DNA from: Chloroflexota bacterium
Lineage (GTDB): Bacteria; Chloroflexota; Dormibacteria; Dormibacterales; Dormibacteraceae
Length of the DNA stretch: 64,000 nt
NCBI GenBank assembly: GCA_005883575.1
Contig: VBFH01000026.1
Location: 1 to 64,000 of the forward strand
Reading direction: 5' to 3'
The notes under the pieces were generated by a model. It did no database searches and had not been told where the DNA came from. It was given only the letters and a program-made list of their open reading frames with translations. Made by a program: the position numbers and the translations under genes. This document shows, one piece after another, positions 40,633-49,663 of this stretch. How positions within the stretch are numbered: the first letter of the stretch is position 1; every line of letters starts with the position of its first letter.

Positions 40633-42399
40633 GTGTCGATTGCGAGCGGGACCCGGCTAGGGCAGTACGAGGTCCAGGACTTCATCGGTCAAGGGGCCAT
40701 GGGCCTGGTTTACCGCGCGTACCACTCGCAGCTGGAGCGGACCGGCGCGGTGAAGGTCATGCAGGCGATCACTCCCGACCCGGACACCGTCGCCCGTTTC
40801 CGGCATGAGGCCCAGGCCATTGCGAAGCTGCGCCACCCGAACATCGTCGACGTTTACGACTTCGGCGAGTTCCAGGGCACCCCGTACATGATCGTCGAGT
40901 ACATCCCGGGTGGCAGCCTCGCCAGCAGGATGGCCCAGGGTGTGCTCGACCGCCGAACCGCGCTCAAATACTTGCGCGGGATCGCCGCCGGGCTTGACTA
41001 CGCCCACAGCCGCGGCGTCGTCCATCGCGACGTGAAGCCCGCCAATGTCCTCCTGGCGGCGGACGACACGCCGGTCCTGGCCGATTTCGGCCTCGCCAAG
41101 CTGATGCAGGGGTCTTCGCTGAAGTCGATGACCGGCGTGACCACTGGAACCCCGGCGTACATGGCCCCTGAGCAGGTGACCGGCGGGCGAGTCGGTCCGG
41201 CGGCGGATCGCTACTCGCTCGCGACCATCGCTTACGAGATGCTCACGGGGGTCATCCCGTTCGACGGCGAGGGCCTCATGGAGCTGCTCTACGCGCAGGT
41301 CCACCGCGAGCCGCCTTCTCCGAGCTCGCGCGACAGGTCGCTTGGCCGGCCGGCCGATGCGGTCGTCATGCGCGGACTGGCCAAGGACCCGGCCGCACGG
41401 TGGGAGTCGGCGACGGCCTTCGTCGAGGCACTCGCGTCGGCGCTGGACCCTGAACCGGCGATCGGCACCACCATGGTCATGGCGCCTCGGTCCACATCTA
41501 CAGTCCCAATCGCGGAGACGGCCGTGGTGGAGCGCGTCACGTCGCCTCCGCGACCTGCGGTGCTGACGCTCGCGTATCCGTCGCCGCCGCCCAGGCCTAT
41601 AGAGAATCGGCGGTCCCGCAAGCCTCTGATCGCGCTGACCGCTGCCGGCCTAATCATTGCCCTGCTGCTGGCCGGCGTCGCCTACTGGGCGGCGACCCAC
41701 AGGCCAGTGACGCTTTCGCTGTCATCAACGACGGTGACCGCCGGCGACAGCGTGGTGGTCTCCGCCGACTACGTGCCGCCCGACCAGCTCGGACGCATCG
41801 AGCTGTGGAGCGCGCGGTACACCTTTCCGTTCCTCGCCGACGCTCGCGGTCACGTCAATGTGACGATCACCGTGCCCGTCGACATCGGGGCGGGCGATCA
41901 CCAGGTCAAGGTCTGCTGGAACGGCGCCTGCCGCGCGGAACAAACTCTGCAGGTCATGGAGCGAGTCGCAAGCACGTCACCAACTCCGTCGCCATCGCCA
42001 TCACCGTCGCCATCACCGTCGCCATCACCGTCGCCATCACCGTCGGCTCGGCCGTCCCCTATAGCGTCGCCGGCGCCAATCCGTTCTCCGTCGCCAATCC
42101 CGAGCACGGCGCCCGGGCGGAGCCTCGCGCTGTCTTCGGGTCACATCCAGATCCTGATCGGGAACATGACGGTCAAGGGCTTTCGCTTTGCTCCCGGCCG
42201 GACGGTCATCTTGACCTTCGTCCAGGAATCGGCTCCCACGACCGACAAGGAGGTGGCAACCGGCATCGTCGCTTCGGACGGAACTTTCTTTTTGAACTAC
42301 ACGATTCCGGCCACGGCCCACGTCGGCATCGCCTACGTGAAGGCATGCGATCCGATCGCGTGCGCATTTGCCTCCATCAATGTGACGGCGGCGAGCTAG
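40633..42399 (+). CDS. Transmembrane serine/threonine protein kinase
   Basis: A 588-residue PknB-type kinase. The catalytic domain (about 10-270) has the glycine loop IGQGAMGLVYRA, VHRDVKPANVLL, the DFGLAKL activation start and the APEQ motif. A transmembrane helix (LIALTAAGLIIALLLAGVAY, about 330-350) leads outside to a beta domain, a Ser/Pro repeat (about 450-480) and a second beta domain ending KACDPIACAFA. The extracellular part may sense a ligand or the cell wall. It overlaps the convergent lysA gene by 4 bp. Confidence 0.93.
   Translation: MSIASGTRLGQYEVQDFIGQGAMGLVYRAYHSQLERTGAVKVMQAITPDPDTVARFRHEAQAIAKLRHPNIVDVYDFGEFQGTPYMIVEYIPGGSLASRMAQGVLDRRTALKYLRGIAAGLDYAHSRGVVHRDVKPANVLLAADDTPVLADFGLAKLMQGSSLKSMTGVTTGTPAYMAPEQVTGGRVGPAADRYSLATIAYEMLTGVIPFDGEGLMELLYAQVHREPPSPSSRDRSLGRPADAVVMRGLAKDPAARWESATAFVEALASALDPEPAIGTTMVMAPRSTSTVPIAETAVVERVTSPPRPAVLTLAYPSPPPRPIENRRSRKPLIALTAAGLIIALLLAGVAYWAATHRPVTLSLSSTTVTAGDSVVVSADYVPPDQLGRIELWSARYTFPFLADARGHVNVTITVPVDIGAGDHQVKVCWNGACRAEQTLQVMERVASTSPTPSPSPSPSPSPSPSPSPSPSARPSPIASPAPIRSPSPIPSTAPGRSLALSSGHIQILIGNMTVKGFRFAPGRTVILTFVQESAPTTDKEVATGIVASDGTFFLNYTIPATAHVGIAYVKACDPIACAFASINVTAAS
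41997..42044 (+). repeat. Tandem repeat of a 12-bp unit (Ser-Pro linker)
   Basis: Four perfect copies of GCCATCACCGTC run in tandem, preceded by imperfect units from 41986. They encode the alternating Ser-Pro linker of the kinase's outer region. The exact repetition at DNA level suggests recent slippage, so copy number may vary between strains. Confidence 0.85.
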
Positions 42400-43679
42400 A
42401 AGACTTCGGCGGCGACCAGGTCGTCCAGAGTTTCGCGCCGACGCATCACTTGTGCCTCGCCGTCGCGCAGCAACAGCACCTCGGGTCGAGGCATCCCGTT
42501 ATAGTTGCTCGCCATCGCCAGGCAGTAAGCGCCCGCGGCAGGCACCGCGATCACGTCACCCGGCTTGAGCTCCGGCATCTCGATGTCGGTGATCAGGATG
42601 TCCGTCGACTCGCAGTACTTGCCTGCGATCGTCACCTTGCCTTCGGGGGCGCGGTCGGGATCCGACGCGAGGAAGGCCTCGTAGCGCGCGCCGTACAGCT
42701 TCGGGCGGATGTTGTCGCCCATGCCACCGTCGACCGCGACATAGCGGCGCACGCCGGGGATGTCCTTGATCGAACCCACCGTGTACAGCGCCATGCCGGC
42801 GGGGCCGGCGATGGAACGGCCAGGCTCGACGACCAGCTCGGGCACTTTGAGCTCGCGACGGGCGCAGCCCGTAAGCATCGCGTGGCGCACGGTCTCGACG
42901 AAATCGCGTGGGCTCGGCGGATCGTCATCGTGGGTGTAGGCGATGCCCAGCCCACCTCCCGCACCGAGCTTGGCGGGCTCATATCCCAGCTCGGCGCGCA
43001 GCTCGGCGAGCAAGCCCAACATGATGTCGATGGCCTGCTCGTAAGCGCGCAGGGCGAAGATCTGCGACCCGATGTGCGAGTGAAGGCCGACCAGCTCGAG
43101 CCGTGGATGCTCGAGCGCCCTCTCCACCGCCTTGCGCGCGGCGCCCGACTCGATGGAGAAGCCGAACTTCGAGTCGAGCTGCCCGGTCGAGATGTGGTCG
43201 TGCGTGTCGGGCTTGACGCCGGGAGAGAGGCGCAGCATGACGGGGGCGCGCCTTCCGTCCGGCACCACCTGACGCAGGAGCTCGAACTCATGGTCGCCGT
43301 CGATGACGATGGTCGCGTCCGCTGCGTACGCGGACTCGAGATCCTCGACGCTCTTGTTGTTGCCGAGAAAGTGGATGCGGTCACGCGGGAAGCCGGACCT
43401 GAGGGCCAGGTTCAGCTCGCCGGCGGACACGACATCAAGGCCCAACCCCTGCTCCGCGATGACGCGAAGAAACCGCGGGGAGGCAAAGGCCTTCGCCGAG
43501 TAAAGCACCTGCCCCGAGTCGCCCATCGCGGCTACGTACTCCAACGCGCGCTGCCGCACCGTCGCTTCGTCGTAGATGTACAGGGGCGTTCCGTGGCGGT
43601 GGGCAAGCTCGACGAGGTCGCAGCCACCCACCTCCATGTGGCCGGCGGCGTTGACCCGGTACGTGACCGGGAACAGCAA
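42396..43679 (-). CDS. lysA: Diaminopimelate decarboxylase
   Basis: A 427-residue PLP enzyme that makes L-lysine from meso-diaminopimelate. TTG 43679 is used because family residues start early (EVGGCDLVELAHRHGTPLYI). Others: the PLP lysine in VLYSAKAFASPRFLR, VGLHSHIGSQIFAL, GGGLGIAYTHDD, EPGRSIAGPAGM and the C-terminal AGAYCLAMASNYN. It is monocistronic or follows the FmdB-type gene by 8 bp. Its lysine product would also supply a lysine-type peptidoglycan if MurE uses lysine. Confidence 0.95.
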   Translation of the reverse strand: MLFPVTYRVNAAGHMEVGGCDLVELAHRHGTPLYIYDEATVRQRALEYVAAMGDSGQVLYSAKAFASPRFLRVIAEQGLGLDVVSAGELNLALRSGFPRDRIHFLGNNKSVEDLESAYAADATIVIDGDHEFELLRQVVPDGRRAPVMLRLSPGVKPDTHDHISTGQLDSKFGFSIESGAARKAVERALEHPRLELVGLHSHIGSQIFALRAYEQAIDIMLGLLAELRAELGYEPAKLGAGGGLGIAYTHDDDPPSPRDFVETVRHAMLTGCARRELKVPELVVEPGRSIAGPAGMALYTVGSIKDIPGVRRYVAVDGGMGDNIRPKLYGARYEAFLASDPDRAPEGKVTIAGKYCESTDILITDIEMPELKPGDVIAVPAAGAYCLAMASNYNGMPRPEVLLLRDGEAQVMRRRETLDDLVAAEVF

Positions 43680-43687
43680 CTACAGGG

Positions 43688-43933
43688 CTAGTTGGGGCTG
43701 GAGCCGCAAGAGCCGCACGCGCCGCCGCAGCAACCTCCGCCTCCGCCGGCTTCGCTCGTGAAGTCGGAGGTAGACGTGTCGCCGGCGCCGGCGAAAGCGA
43801 AGCTCGAGACCAGGACGCGGGTCTTCGTCGACTCGCATGCGGGACAGACCTGCGCGGAGTCGCGCTCGGCGAACCGGGTCAGGACCTCGAACTTCTCGGC
43901 GCAGCTCTCGCACCGATACTCGTAGATGGGCAT
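43688..43933 (-). CDS. FmdB-type zinc-ribbon regulatory protein
   Basis: An 81-residue protein with the FmdB/CxxC_CXXC_SSSS signature: MPIYEYRCESCAEKFEVL, then VCPACESTKTRVLVSSFAF, giving four zinc-binding cysteines. The C-terminal tail is rich in Gly and Cys (GGGGGCCGGACGSCG), as is common. Putative regulators of this type are widespread, but their true role is unclear. It diverges from rsmG with only 4 bp between start codons. Confidence 0.88.
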   Translation of the reverse strand: MPIYEYRCESCAEKFEVLTRFAERDSAQVCPACESTKTRVLVSSFAFAGAGDTSTSDFTSEAGGGGGCCGGACGSCGSSPN

Positions 43934-43937
43934 CTCA

Positions 43938-44555
43938 GTGAACGATTCTAAGCTCGCCGAACTCGTGCGGTTGATCGACTCGTGGCCGGGTCTCGTCTCG
44001 GGGCCAGCGGGCGAGCTCGTCCAGGACTCTCTGGTCCTGCTCGATCACCTTGTCACGGCGCGACGCCTCGTCGATGTCGGATCCGGCGGTGGCTTGCCCG
44101 GGCTGCCGCTGAAGATCGTGCGAGCGGACCTGGCCGTAACCCTGGTCGAGGCCGATCACGCCAAGGCTGCCTTCCTCGTTCACGCGTCCGCCAGTCTCGG
44201 CCTGGCAGGAGTCGACGTGGTCGCCCGGCGAGCAGAGGACGTCGGGCATGACGCGCGCTACCGCGAGGCGTTCGATGTCGCCGTGGCCCGAGCCCTGGCG
44301 CCGATGCGAACCCTGGTCGAGCTCTGCCTTCCGCTGGTCAAGGTCGGTGGCAGACTGCTTGCCCAGAAGACACGCGAGGAGGAGGTTGCGGCCGCGAGTC
44401 GAGCCGTCGATATCCTTGGCGGCGCGATTCGAGCTTTCGTGCCGGCGCCGTCCGGTCTCCGAGAAGCCGGAGCTGTCGCGATCGTGGACAAGCTCCGGCC
44501 CACGCCCGCGGCCTACCCACGGCGGCCCGGCGTCCCCGCCAGGAGGCCCCTCTAG
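43938..44555 (+). CDS. rsmG: 16S rRNA (guanine-527-N7)-methyltransferase
   Basis: A 205-residue SAM-dependent enzyme from GTG 43938; ATG 43926 is in frame but lies within the divergent FmdB-type gene. Motifs: HLVTARRLVDVGSGGGLPG with the SAM loop, VTLVEADHAKAAFLVH, FDVAVARALAPMRTLVEL and GGRLLAQKTREEE. It methylates G527 of 16S rRNA. It sits apart from the mnmG/parAB genes it often accompanies. Its N-terminus is shorter than E. coli RsmG by about 25 residues. Confidence 0.92.
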   Translation: MNDSKLAELVRLIDSWPGLVSGPAGELVQDSLVLLDHLVTARRLVDVGSGGGLPGLPLKIVRADLAVTLVEADHAKAAFLVHASASLGLAGVDVVARRAEDVGHDARYREAFDVAVARALAPMRTLVELCLPLVKVGGRLLAQKTREEEVAAASRAVDILGGAIRAFVPAPSGLREAGAVAIVDKLRPTPAAYPRRPGVPARRPL

Positions 44556-45409
44556 AGCTGTCCCGCCAGCCGCACCTGGCGCCGCACGGCCCAACGGCTC
44601 GCCAGGTTTACCACCAGCATGGCGGCGACGAGCACCAGCGCCGCACCCCACGCCTGTTCCTGCAGCGCGGGGTACGGCGTCAGGGCGTCGTGAAAGACGA
44701 TCAGCGGCAGAGCCGACATGGGTTGGGTGGGATCGACGTTCCAGAAGCGGTTGCCGAAGCCGGTGAAAAGTAGCGGCGCTGTCTCTCCCGCGGCACGCGC
44801 TATGGCAAGCAGCGCCCCGGTGATGACGCCCGGAGCGGCGGCGGGCAGGACCAGCTGCAGCGCGACCCGCCACCTGGGCAGACCAAGCGCAAGCCCGGAT
44901 TCGCGCAGGCTGGCGGGGATCAGCGCCACCGCGCCTTCGGTTGTCCTTATCACCACCGGCAGCATCAGGACCGCAAGTGCCAGCGCACCGGCCACTCCGG
45001 AGAAATGATGGAATGGCGCGACGAAAAGCACGTAGGCGAACAGGCCGATAGCGATGGAGGGGGCCCCGACCAGGACGTCCGCAGCGAGTCGCACCACGCG
45101 AGCGAACCGCCCGCCGAATTCGACGAGGTTGACGCCGCTGATCACCCCGACCGGGATCGAGATCAGCGAGGCGAGGCCGACCATGACGGCGCTCCCAACG
45201 ATGGCGTGCGCCACGCCCGCCCCGGGGATCCCGACCGGGCGCTCCACATTGACGTAGAACTCGAGGTGGCTCGCCGCCGGCCAGCCTTTGACCGCCGTGT
45301 ACCAGAGGACGAGGGCCAACGGGATTAGGGCGATCGCCGTGAGGGTGTACACGACGGCCAGCGCAAGCGAATTCATGAAACGCCGGCGCACATTGCGGAC
45401 GCGATTCAT
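44552..45409 (-). CDS. pstA: Phosphate ABC transporter permease PstA
   Basis: A 285-residue membrane protein from ATG 45409 (ATGA overlap with pstC). Six helices; the coupling loop is EGAVALIPASLRESGLALG and the conserved core is VLPAAAPGVITGALLAIARA, then AGETAPLLFTGFGNRFW. It forms the channel with PstC for high-affinity phosphate import. It is the last gene of pstB-phoU-phoB-pstC-pstA, overlapping rsmG's end by 4 bp. Confidence 0.95.
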   Translation of the reverse strand: MNRVRNVRRRFMNSLALAVVYTLTAIALIPLALVLWYTAVKGWPAASHLEFYVNVERPVGIPGAGVAHAIVGSAVMVGLASLISIPVGVISGVNLVEFGGRFARVVRLAADVLVGAPSIAIGLFAYVLFVAPFHHFSGVAGALALAVLMLPVVIRTTEGAVALIPASLRESGLALGLPRWRVALQLVLPAAAPGVITGALLAIARAAGETAPLLFTGFGNRFWNVDPTQPMSALPLIVFHDALTPYPALQEQAWGAALVLVAAMLVVNLASRWAVRRQVRLAGQL

Positions 45410-46341
45410 CGCGGTAGCTCCACGCTCCTCCGGACCAGCAGCAGCGCCAGGATGTTGACCGCGAAGGTCAGCAGGATGAGGACCAGACCAAGCTCGACCA
45501 AGGCGGCCGGGTAGACCTGCCCGGTCGCCTCTGTGAACTCGTTGGCGATCACGCTGGCGAGCGTGTATGCCGGCGCGAAGATCGATGGAGAGATGTCGGG
45601 CCGGTTGCCGATGACCATGGTGACGGCGATCGTCTCGCCGAGCGCTCGCCCCAGGGCCAGCACGGTGGCGCCGAAGATGCCCGCCCGCGCCGCGGGAAGG
45701 ACCACTTTCCAGCTCGTCTCCCACCATGTCGCGCCGAGGGCGACCGCCGACTCACGAAGCCCTTTCGGCACCGCCCTGAGGACATCCCGGGAGATCGCCG
45801 ACAGCGTGGGCAGGATCATCACCGCGAGCACCAGCGAGGCGGTGAACAGGCTTGTCTGGCGCGGCTGTCCGGAAAAGATGCCGATGAATCCAAGTCGCTG
45901 GGCGACGGGCAACTCGACGTGCGTGTACACGAGCGGAGCCAGGACGTAGAGAGCCCAGATCCCGAAGACGACGCTCGGTATGGCAGCGAGAAGCTCGACC
46001 CCGGTGCCAGCCACGCCACGAATGCGTTGTGCGCCGGGTTCGGCGAGCACCACGGCCACCGCGATACCAATAGGTAAGGCGATGGCGAGGGCGAGCGCGC
46101 TGGTCACGAGCGTGCCGTAGATGAACGGCAGCGCACCGAAATCCAGGGTCACGGGATTCCAGCTGCGCGCGACGATGAAGAGAGCTCCGAACCTCGTCAC
46201 CGCGGGCGCCGCCTCCTGGAAGAGCACCGCGACGATCGCGATCACCAGGGCGGGCGCCGACAGCGACGCGGCCGTGGTCAGCAGCCGGAAGCGCAGCGGC
46301 GCGCGACGCGTCCGAAACGAAAGGCGGATGGCCTGGATCAA
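45406..46341 (-). CDS. pstC: Phosphate ABC transporter permease PstC
   Basis: A 311-residue membrane protein starting TTG 46341 (TTGA overlap with the regulator stop). Marks: ELLAAIPSVVFGIWALYVLA, DVLRAVPKGLRESAVALGAT (ATPase contact), and VVLPAARAGIFGATVLALGRA followed by LGETIAVTMVIG. Partner of PstA in phosphate uptake. Placing the permeases after the regulator and phoU is unusual compared with the common pstSCAB order, but the set is complete. Confidence 0.95.
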   Translation of the reverse strand: MIQAIRLSFRTRRAPLRFRLLTTAASLSAPALVIAIVAVLFQEAAPAVTRFGALFIVARSWNPVTLDFGALPFIYGTLVTSALALAIALPIGIAVAVVLAEPGAQRIRGVAGTGVELLAAIPSVVFGIWALYVLAPLVYTHVELPVAQRLGFIGIFSGQPRQTSLFTASLVLAVMILPTLSAISRDVLRAVPKGLRESAVALGATWWETSWKVVLPAARAGIFGATVLALGRALGETIAVTMVIGNRPDISPSIFAPAYTLASVIANEFTEATGQVYPAALVELGLVLILLTFAVNILALLLVRRSVELPR

Positions 46342-47054
46342 CGGCTACCGAGACGGTCCAGCCGGTAGCCGACCCCCCGCAGCGTCACGATGGCGAAAGG
46401 CGCTTTGCCGGCGAATTTCTCGCGGAGCCAGCGGATGTGGACGTCAACCGTCTTCCTGTCACCGGTGAACTCGGGTCCCCAGACGCGCTCGAGCAGCGCA
46501 TCCCGCGTCTGCACGCGGCCCGACTGGGCGATCAGGTGCGACAGCAGGTTGAACTCTTTCGCCGTGAGCTTCACCTCGCGGTCGCCAAGGAACACGCGTC
46601 GGGCGGCCCGATCGATCGTGAACGGCCCCATGGAGTCCCGCTCCGGAAGGGACCTTGGCTGCCCGAGGTCGGCATCGGCCCGCCTCAAGACCGAGTTGAC
46701 ACGCGCCACGACCTCGCGGACCGAGAAGGGCTTCGTGATGTAGTCGTCGGCGCCCAGCTCGAGGCCGACAATCTTGTCTACCTCGGTGTCTTTGGCGGTC
46801 AGCATGATGATGGGCACGCGACTTGTCTTGCGGACGGCGCGGCAGAAATCGAGTCCGCTCATGCCGGGTAGCATCAGATCCAACAAGATCAGGTCCGGGC
46901 TGGACGTGCGCGCGGTGCGCAGGCCCGCTGCGCCATCGCCGGCCTCCTGGACCGTGAAACCCGCCGCTACGAGGTTGTACTTGAGCATCTCCCGGATGCC
47001 CTCGTCATCCTCGACGACGAGGACGCGGCTGGAGCTCGCGTGGTCGCGGCTCAA
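46338..47054 (-). CDS. phoB: OmpR/PhoB-type response regulator of the phosphate regulon
   Basis: A 238-residue regulator, TTG 47054 (TTGA overlap with phoU). Receiver: VVEDDEGIR acidic pocket, phospho-acceptor Asp59 in LILLDLMLPG, and Lys in YITKPF. The winged-helix domain ends FTGDRKTVDVHIRWLREKF and TLRGVGYRL. It presumably pairs with the PAS kinase 1.5 kb upstream and binds the 11-bp repeat boxes at 48578 and 49664. The PhoB or PhoP name is interchangeable here. Confidence 0.92.
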   Translation of the reverse strand: MSRDHASSSRVLVVEDDEGIREMLKYNLVAAGFTVQEAGDGAAGLRTARTSSPDLILLDLMLPGMSGLDFCRAVRKTSRVPIIMLTAKDTEVDKIVGLELGADDYITKPFSVREVVARVNSVLRRADADLGQPRSLPERDSMGPFTIDRAARRVFLGDREVKLTAKEFNLLSHLIAQSGRVQTRDALLERVWGPEFTGDRKTVDVHIRWLREKFAGKAPFAIVTLRGVGYRLDRLGSR

Positions 47055-47710
47055 CCGAGCTCCACCACCTGGCCGGTTTCCAGGAAGACGATGTCCTCGG
47101 CCACGTTCGTGACCCGGTCGGCTATCCGCTCGAGGTTGTGGGCGACAAGGAGCAGGGTCACCGCGCGCAGCGCGCCCTCCGAGTCAGTGCCGTTCCCCAT
47201 CTCCGCGACCAGGTCTTCGAACGTTCTGTGGTAGAGGCGGTCCATCTCGTTGTCGTGGGCGGCGATATCGCGGGCGTGGTGCTCGCTGCGGTGGATCAGC
47301 GCTTCGAGGATGTCGTGGACCTGCTTGATCGCCAGCTCGCCCATCAGGCCGAACTCAGCGCGCAAGGGCCGATCCGGAAGGCCGCACAACGTTCCGGTCA
47401 TGCGGGCGATCCGCACTGCGTAGTCTCCGATTCGCTCGAGCTCGCTTGCGATGTATTGGACCGCCATGAGATCACGCAGGTCGCGCGCCACCGGCTGCTG
47501 GGTCGAGATGACCATGAACACTTGCTCGCGAATCTCGCGGAAGAGCTCGTTCAGGTGCTGATCGTCCCGCCGCACGTTCTCCGCGGCGTCGGGGTCCCGC
47601 GTGCGTAGAGCGTCGAGAGCCGCTTCGATCTGCGACTCGACGAGGGTGCCCATTCGGACCACGGATTCCCGCAGTGCCGCCAGCTCTTTCTCGAGCGTCA
47701 ACCTCGGCAT
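47051..47710 (-). CDS. phoU: Phosphate-signalling complex protein PhoU
   Basis: A 219-residue all-helical protein with two PhoU repeats: ESVVRMGTLVESQIEAALDA in repeat 1, with the acidic metal cluster in DQHLNELFREIREQVF, and DNEMDRLYHRTFEDLVAEMG in repeat 2, followed by ARNLERIADRVTNVAEDI-type sequence (HNLERIADRVTN). It connects PstSCAB and the PhoR kinase, signalling high phosphate. It lies 3 bp after pstB. Confidence 0.94.
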   Translation of the reverse strand: MPRLTLEKELAALRESVVRMGTLVESQIEAALDALRTRDPDAAENVRRDDQHLNELFREIREQVFMVISTQQPVARDLRDLMAVQYIASELERIGDYAVRIARMTGTLCGLPDRPLRAEFGLMGELAIKQVHDILEALIHRSEHHARDIAAHDNEMDRLYHRTFEDLVAEMGNGTDSEGALRAVTLLLVAHNLERIADRVTNVAEDIVFLETGQVVELG

Positions 47711-47713
47711 GAG

Positions 47714-48553
47714 CTATCCGAATCGCCCGGTGATGTAGTCCTCCGTGCGCCGGTCGCGCGGCTGGTTGAAAAGCTCCCCCGTGGGGGCGAATTCGATGAG
47801 CTCGCCGAAGCGCTCAGCCTGATTCATGAGCATGAACGCCGTGTAGTCGGACACACGAGCGGCTTGCTGCATGTTGTGGGTGACGATGACGATGGTGTAG
47901 TCACTCGCCAGCTCGACCATGAGATCCTCGATCTTGAGCGTGGCGATCGGGTCGAGGGCGGAGCACGGCTCGTCCATCAGAATCACCTCGGGGTTGACCG
48001 CGAGGCAGCGGGCGATGGATAGACGCTGCAGCTGCCCGCCCGAGAGCGAGGTTGCCGGTGCGTTGAGGCGGTCTTTGACCTCGTCCCACAAAGCGGCAGC
48101 CTGGAGGCTTCTCGCCACGGCCTCCTTCACCTGCGCCCTCCGCCAACCGAGCAGCCTGGGGGCAAACGCAACGTTGTCCTGAATCGACATCGGGAACGGG
48201 CTCGGACGCTGGAACACCATGCCGACCTTCTGTCTCAGCTCGAGCAGGCGGTTCGTCGTGACGATGTCCTCGGCCTCGAACAGCACCTTCCCCTCGGCCC
48301 GTGCTCCGGGCACAAAGTCGTACATCCGGTTGAAGACCCGGAGCAGCGTGCTCTTGCCGCATCCCGACGGGCCGATGATGGCCGTGATCCGGCGGTCCGC
48401 GATGTCGAAGCTGACGTCTTTCAGAGCTCGCGTCTTTCCGTAATAGAAGGAAAGGCCTTGCACGCGCAGCGTGGATGGCGAGGCGCCGGGGACTGCGCGG
48501 AGGTCAGGCTTGAACGACTGCATCGGTCGCCGGTACGCGGCCAGGTTGGACAC
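47714..48553 (-). CDS. pstB: Phosphate ABC transporter ATP-binding protein PstB
   Basis: A 279-residue ATPase: Walker [20 protein letters not shown], PstB-specific [16 protein letters not shown], signature [19 protein letters not shown], Walker [17 protein letters not shown] and the H-loop [13 protein letters not shown]. It powers phosphate import. GTG 48553 is the first in-frame start; the ATPase core begins near residue 28. A PHO box lies 25-52 bp upstream, so this operon is probably induced by phosphate starvation. Confidence 0.96.
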   Translation of the reverse strand: MSNLAAYRRPMQSFKPDLRAVPGASPSTLRVQGLSFYYGKTRALKDVSFDIADRRITAIIGPSGCGKSTLLRVFNRMYDFVPGARAEGKVLFEAEDIVTTNRLLELRQKVGMVFQRPSPFPMSIQDNVAFAPRLLGWRRAQVKEAVARSLQAAALWDEVKDRLNAPATSLSGGQLQRLSIARCLAVNPEVILMDEPCSALDPIATLKIEDLMVELASDYTIVIVTHNMQQAARVSDYTAFMLMNQAERFGELIEFAPTGELFNQPRDRRTEDYITGRFG

Positions 48554-48577
48554 CCCTTCCGACCATAGGCACGCCAG

Positions 48578-48605
48578 GTTAAGCCGACCTTATGGAGCCG
48601 TTAAG
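48578..48605 (-). promoter_or_regulatory. PHO box of three 11-bp-spaced repeats before pstB
   Basis: On the minus strand CTTAAC, CATAAG and CTTAAC occur with starts exactly 11 bp apart, the geometry of PhoB/PhoP sites. It overlaps the 3' end of the phoR gene and lies 25 bp before the pstB start. The same repeat class appears before pstS. Confidence 0.7.
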
Positions 48606-49627
48606 GCGTGGGAGGGCAGCTCGATCGTGAAAACCTGGCCGCCTTCGCCGGCGGCCTCCGTCCATACCTTTCCGCCGAGCGCCTGGACGAGGTGCTTGGT
48701 GATGGCGAGTCCGAGGCCGAATCCGCCCGCCTCTCGCGGCCTGGCGCGGTCGACCTTGTAAAAGCGCTCGAAGACGCGCTGCCAGTGCTCCGGCGAGATG
48801 CCCGGGCCTCGATCCCGGACGCCGATCCGGACCGCTTCGTCGACCCGCTCCACGCGCATGTCGATGGCGGACCCTGCTGGAGAGAACTTCGCCGCGTTGT
48901 CCAGGAGGTTGCCGATCGCCTGCGCCAGCTTGGCCCGATCGGTCGTGACGTGGAGCGATTCGGGCGCATCGAGACGAAGAGGGTGAGTGTCCCCGGCGCG
49001 CGGCCGCAGCTCTTCGATGAGCTCGACCACGTCGAAGCCGCTCGGCTGCACCGTCAGAACACCTGATTCCAGCTCGGCGAGCTGTCTGAGGTTGTCGATG
49101 ATGCGACTCATCAGGTCGGCTTCCCTGACCAGGCGACCCGCAAAACGCGCCCGGTCTCTTGCCGCTGGCTCCAGCAGAAGGCTCTCGGCGGTGAGGCGCA
49201 GGGACGTGATCGGAGTCTTGAGCTCGTGCACGAGGTTGGCCACGAACTCCTGCCGCACTCGCTCGAGCCTGCGCAAGTCCGTCACATCGGTCAGGAACAT
49301 GAGCGTCTCGCCCGCTCGTGGTCCGGGGACGAGCTTAGAGGTCACGATCCGGCGGCGGTGGACCAGCTGCGTCTCGCCCTCGGGGACCCCCGCCCTCAGG
49401 GCGCCGACAAGATTGCCTTCGAGAGTCACCTCCACCAGGCTCGCGGGCAACCGCGCCGGATCGACGTCAAAGTAGCGACGGGCAGCCTCGTTTGCGGCCA
49501 CAACCCTCTGGTCGCGGTCGATCAGCATCGCGATCACCGGAGCCTCCTCGATGAGGTCCTCGAACGGCTTCAGCGGCTGCGGCTGGGTCCCGGTCCGGAC
49601 GCTGCTCTTCCAGCGGTCCCAGATCAC
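48590..49627 (-). CDS. phoR: PhoR-type sensor histidine kinase
   Basis: A 345-residue kinase starting at GTG. A PAS domain (about 20-120: EDLIEEAPVIAMLIDRDQRV) is followed by HisKA with the phospho-histidine in ANLVHELKTPITSLRL and HATPase (GNLLDNAAKFSPAG, RDRGPGISPEHW and GGFGLGLAITKHLV). No membrane helix is seen, so it is either cytoplasmic or tethered through PhoU/Pst. It ends just before pstB and is divergent from pstS, as expected for the phosphate-sensing kinase. Confidence 0.9.
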   Translation of the reverse strand: MIWDRWKSSVRTGTQPQPLKPFEDLIEEAPVIAMLIDRDQRVVAANEAARRYFDVDPARLPASLVEVTLEGNLVGALRAGVPEGETQLVHRRRIVTSKLVPGPRAGETLMFLTDVTDLRRLERVRQEFVANLVHELKTPITSLRLTAESLLLEPAARDRARFAGRLVREADLMSRIIDNLRQLAELESGVLTVQPSGFDVVELIEELRPRAGDTHPLRLDAPESLHVTTDRAKLAQAIGNLLDNAAKFSPAGSAIDMRVERVDEAVRIGVRDRGPGISPEHWQRVFERFYKVDRARPREAGGFGLGLAITKHLVQALGGKVWTEAAGEGGQVFTIELPSHALTAP

Positions 49628-49663
49628 GGCGCGAGTATATGAGCGGAGCGTGCACCCTCTCGC

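Noticed and set aside
41805-43691. 628-codon open frame on the plus strand
   Set aside because: It spans the end of the kinase in another frame and the antisense of lysA; both real genes have clear motifs and this frame has none.
43926-43937. ATG 43926 as the rsmG start
   Set aside because: It would place the start inside the divergent FmdB-type gene with no ribosome site; GTG 43938 suffices.
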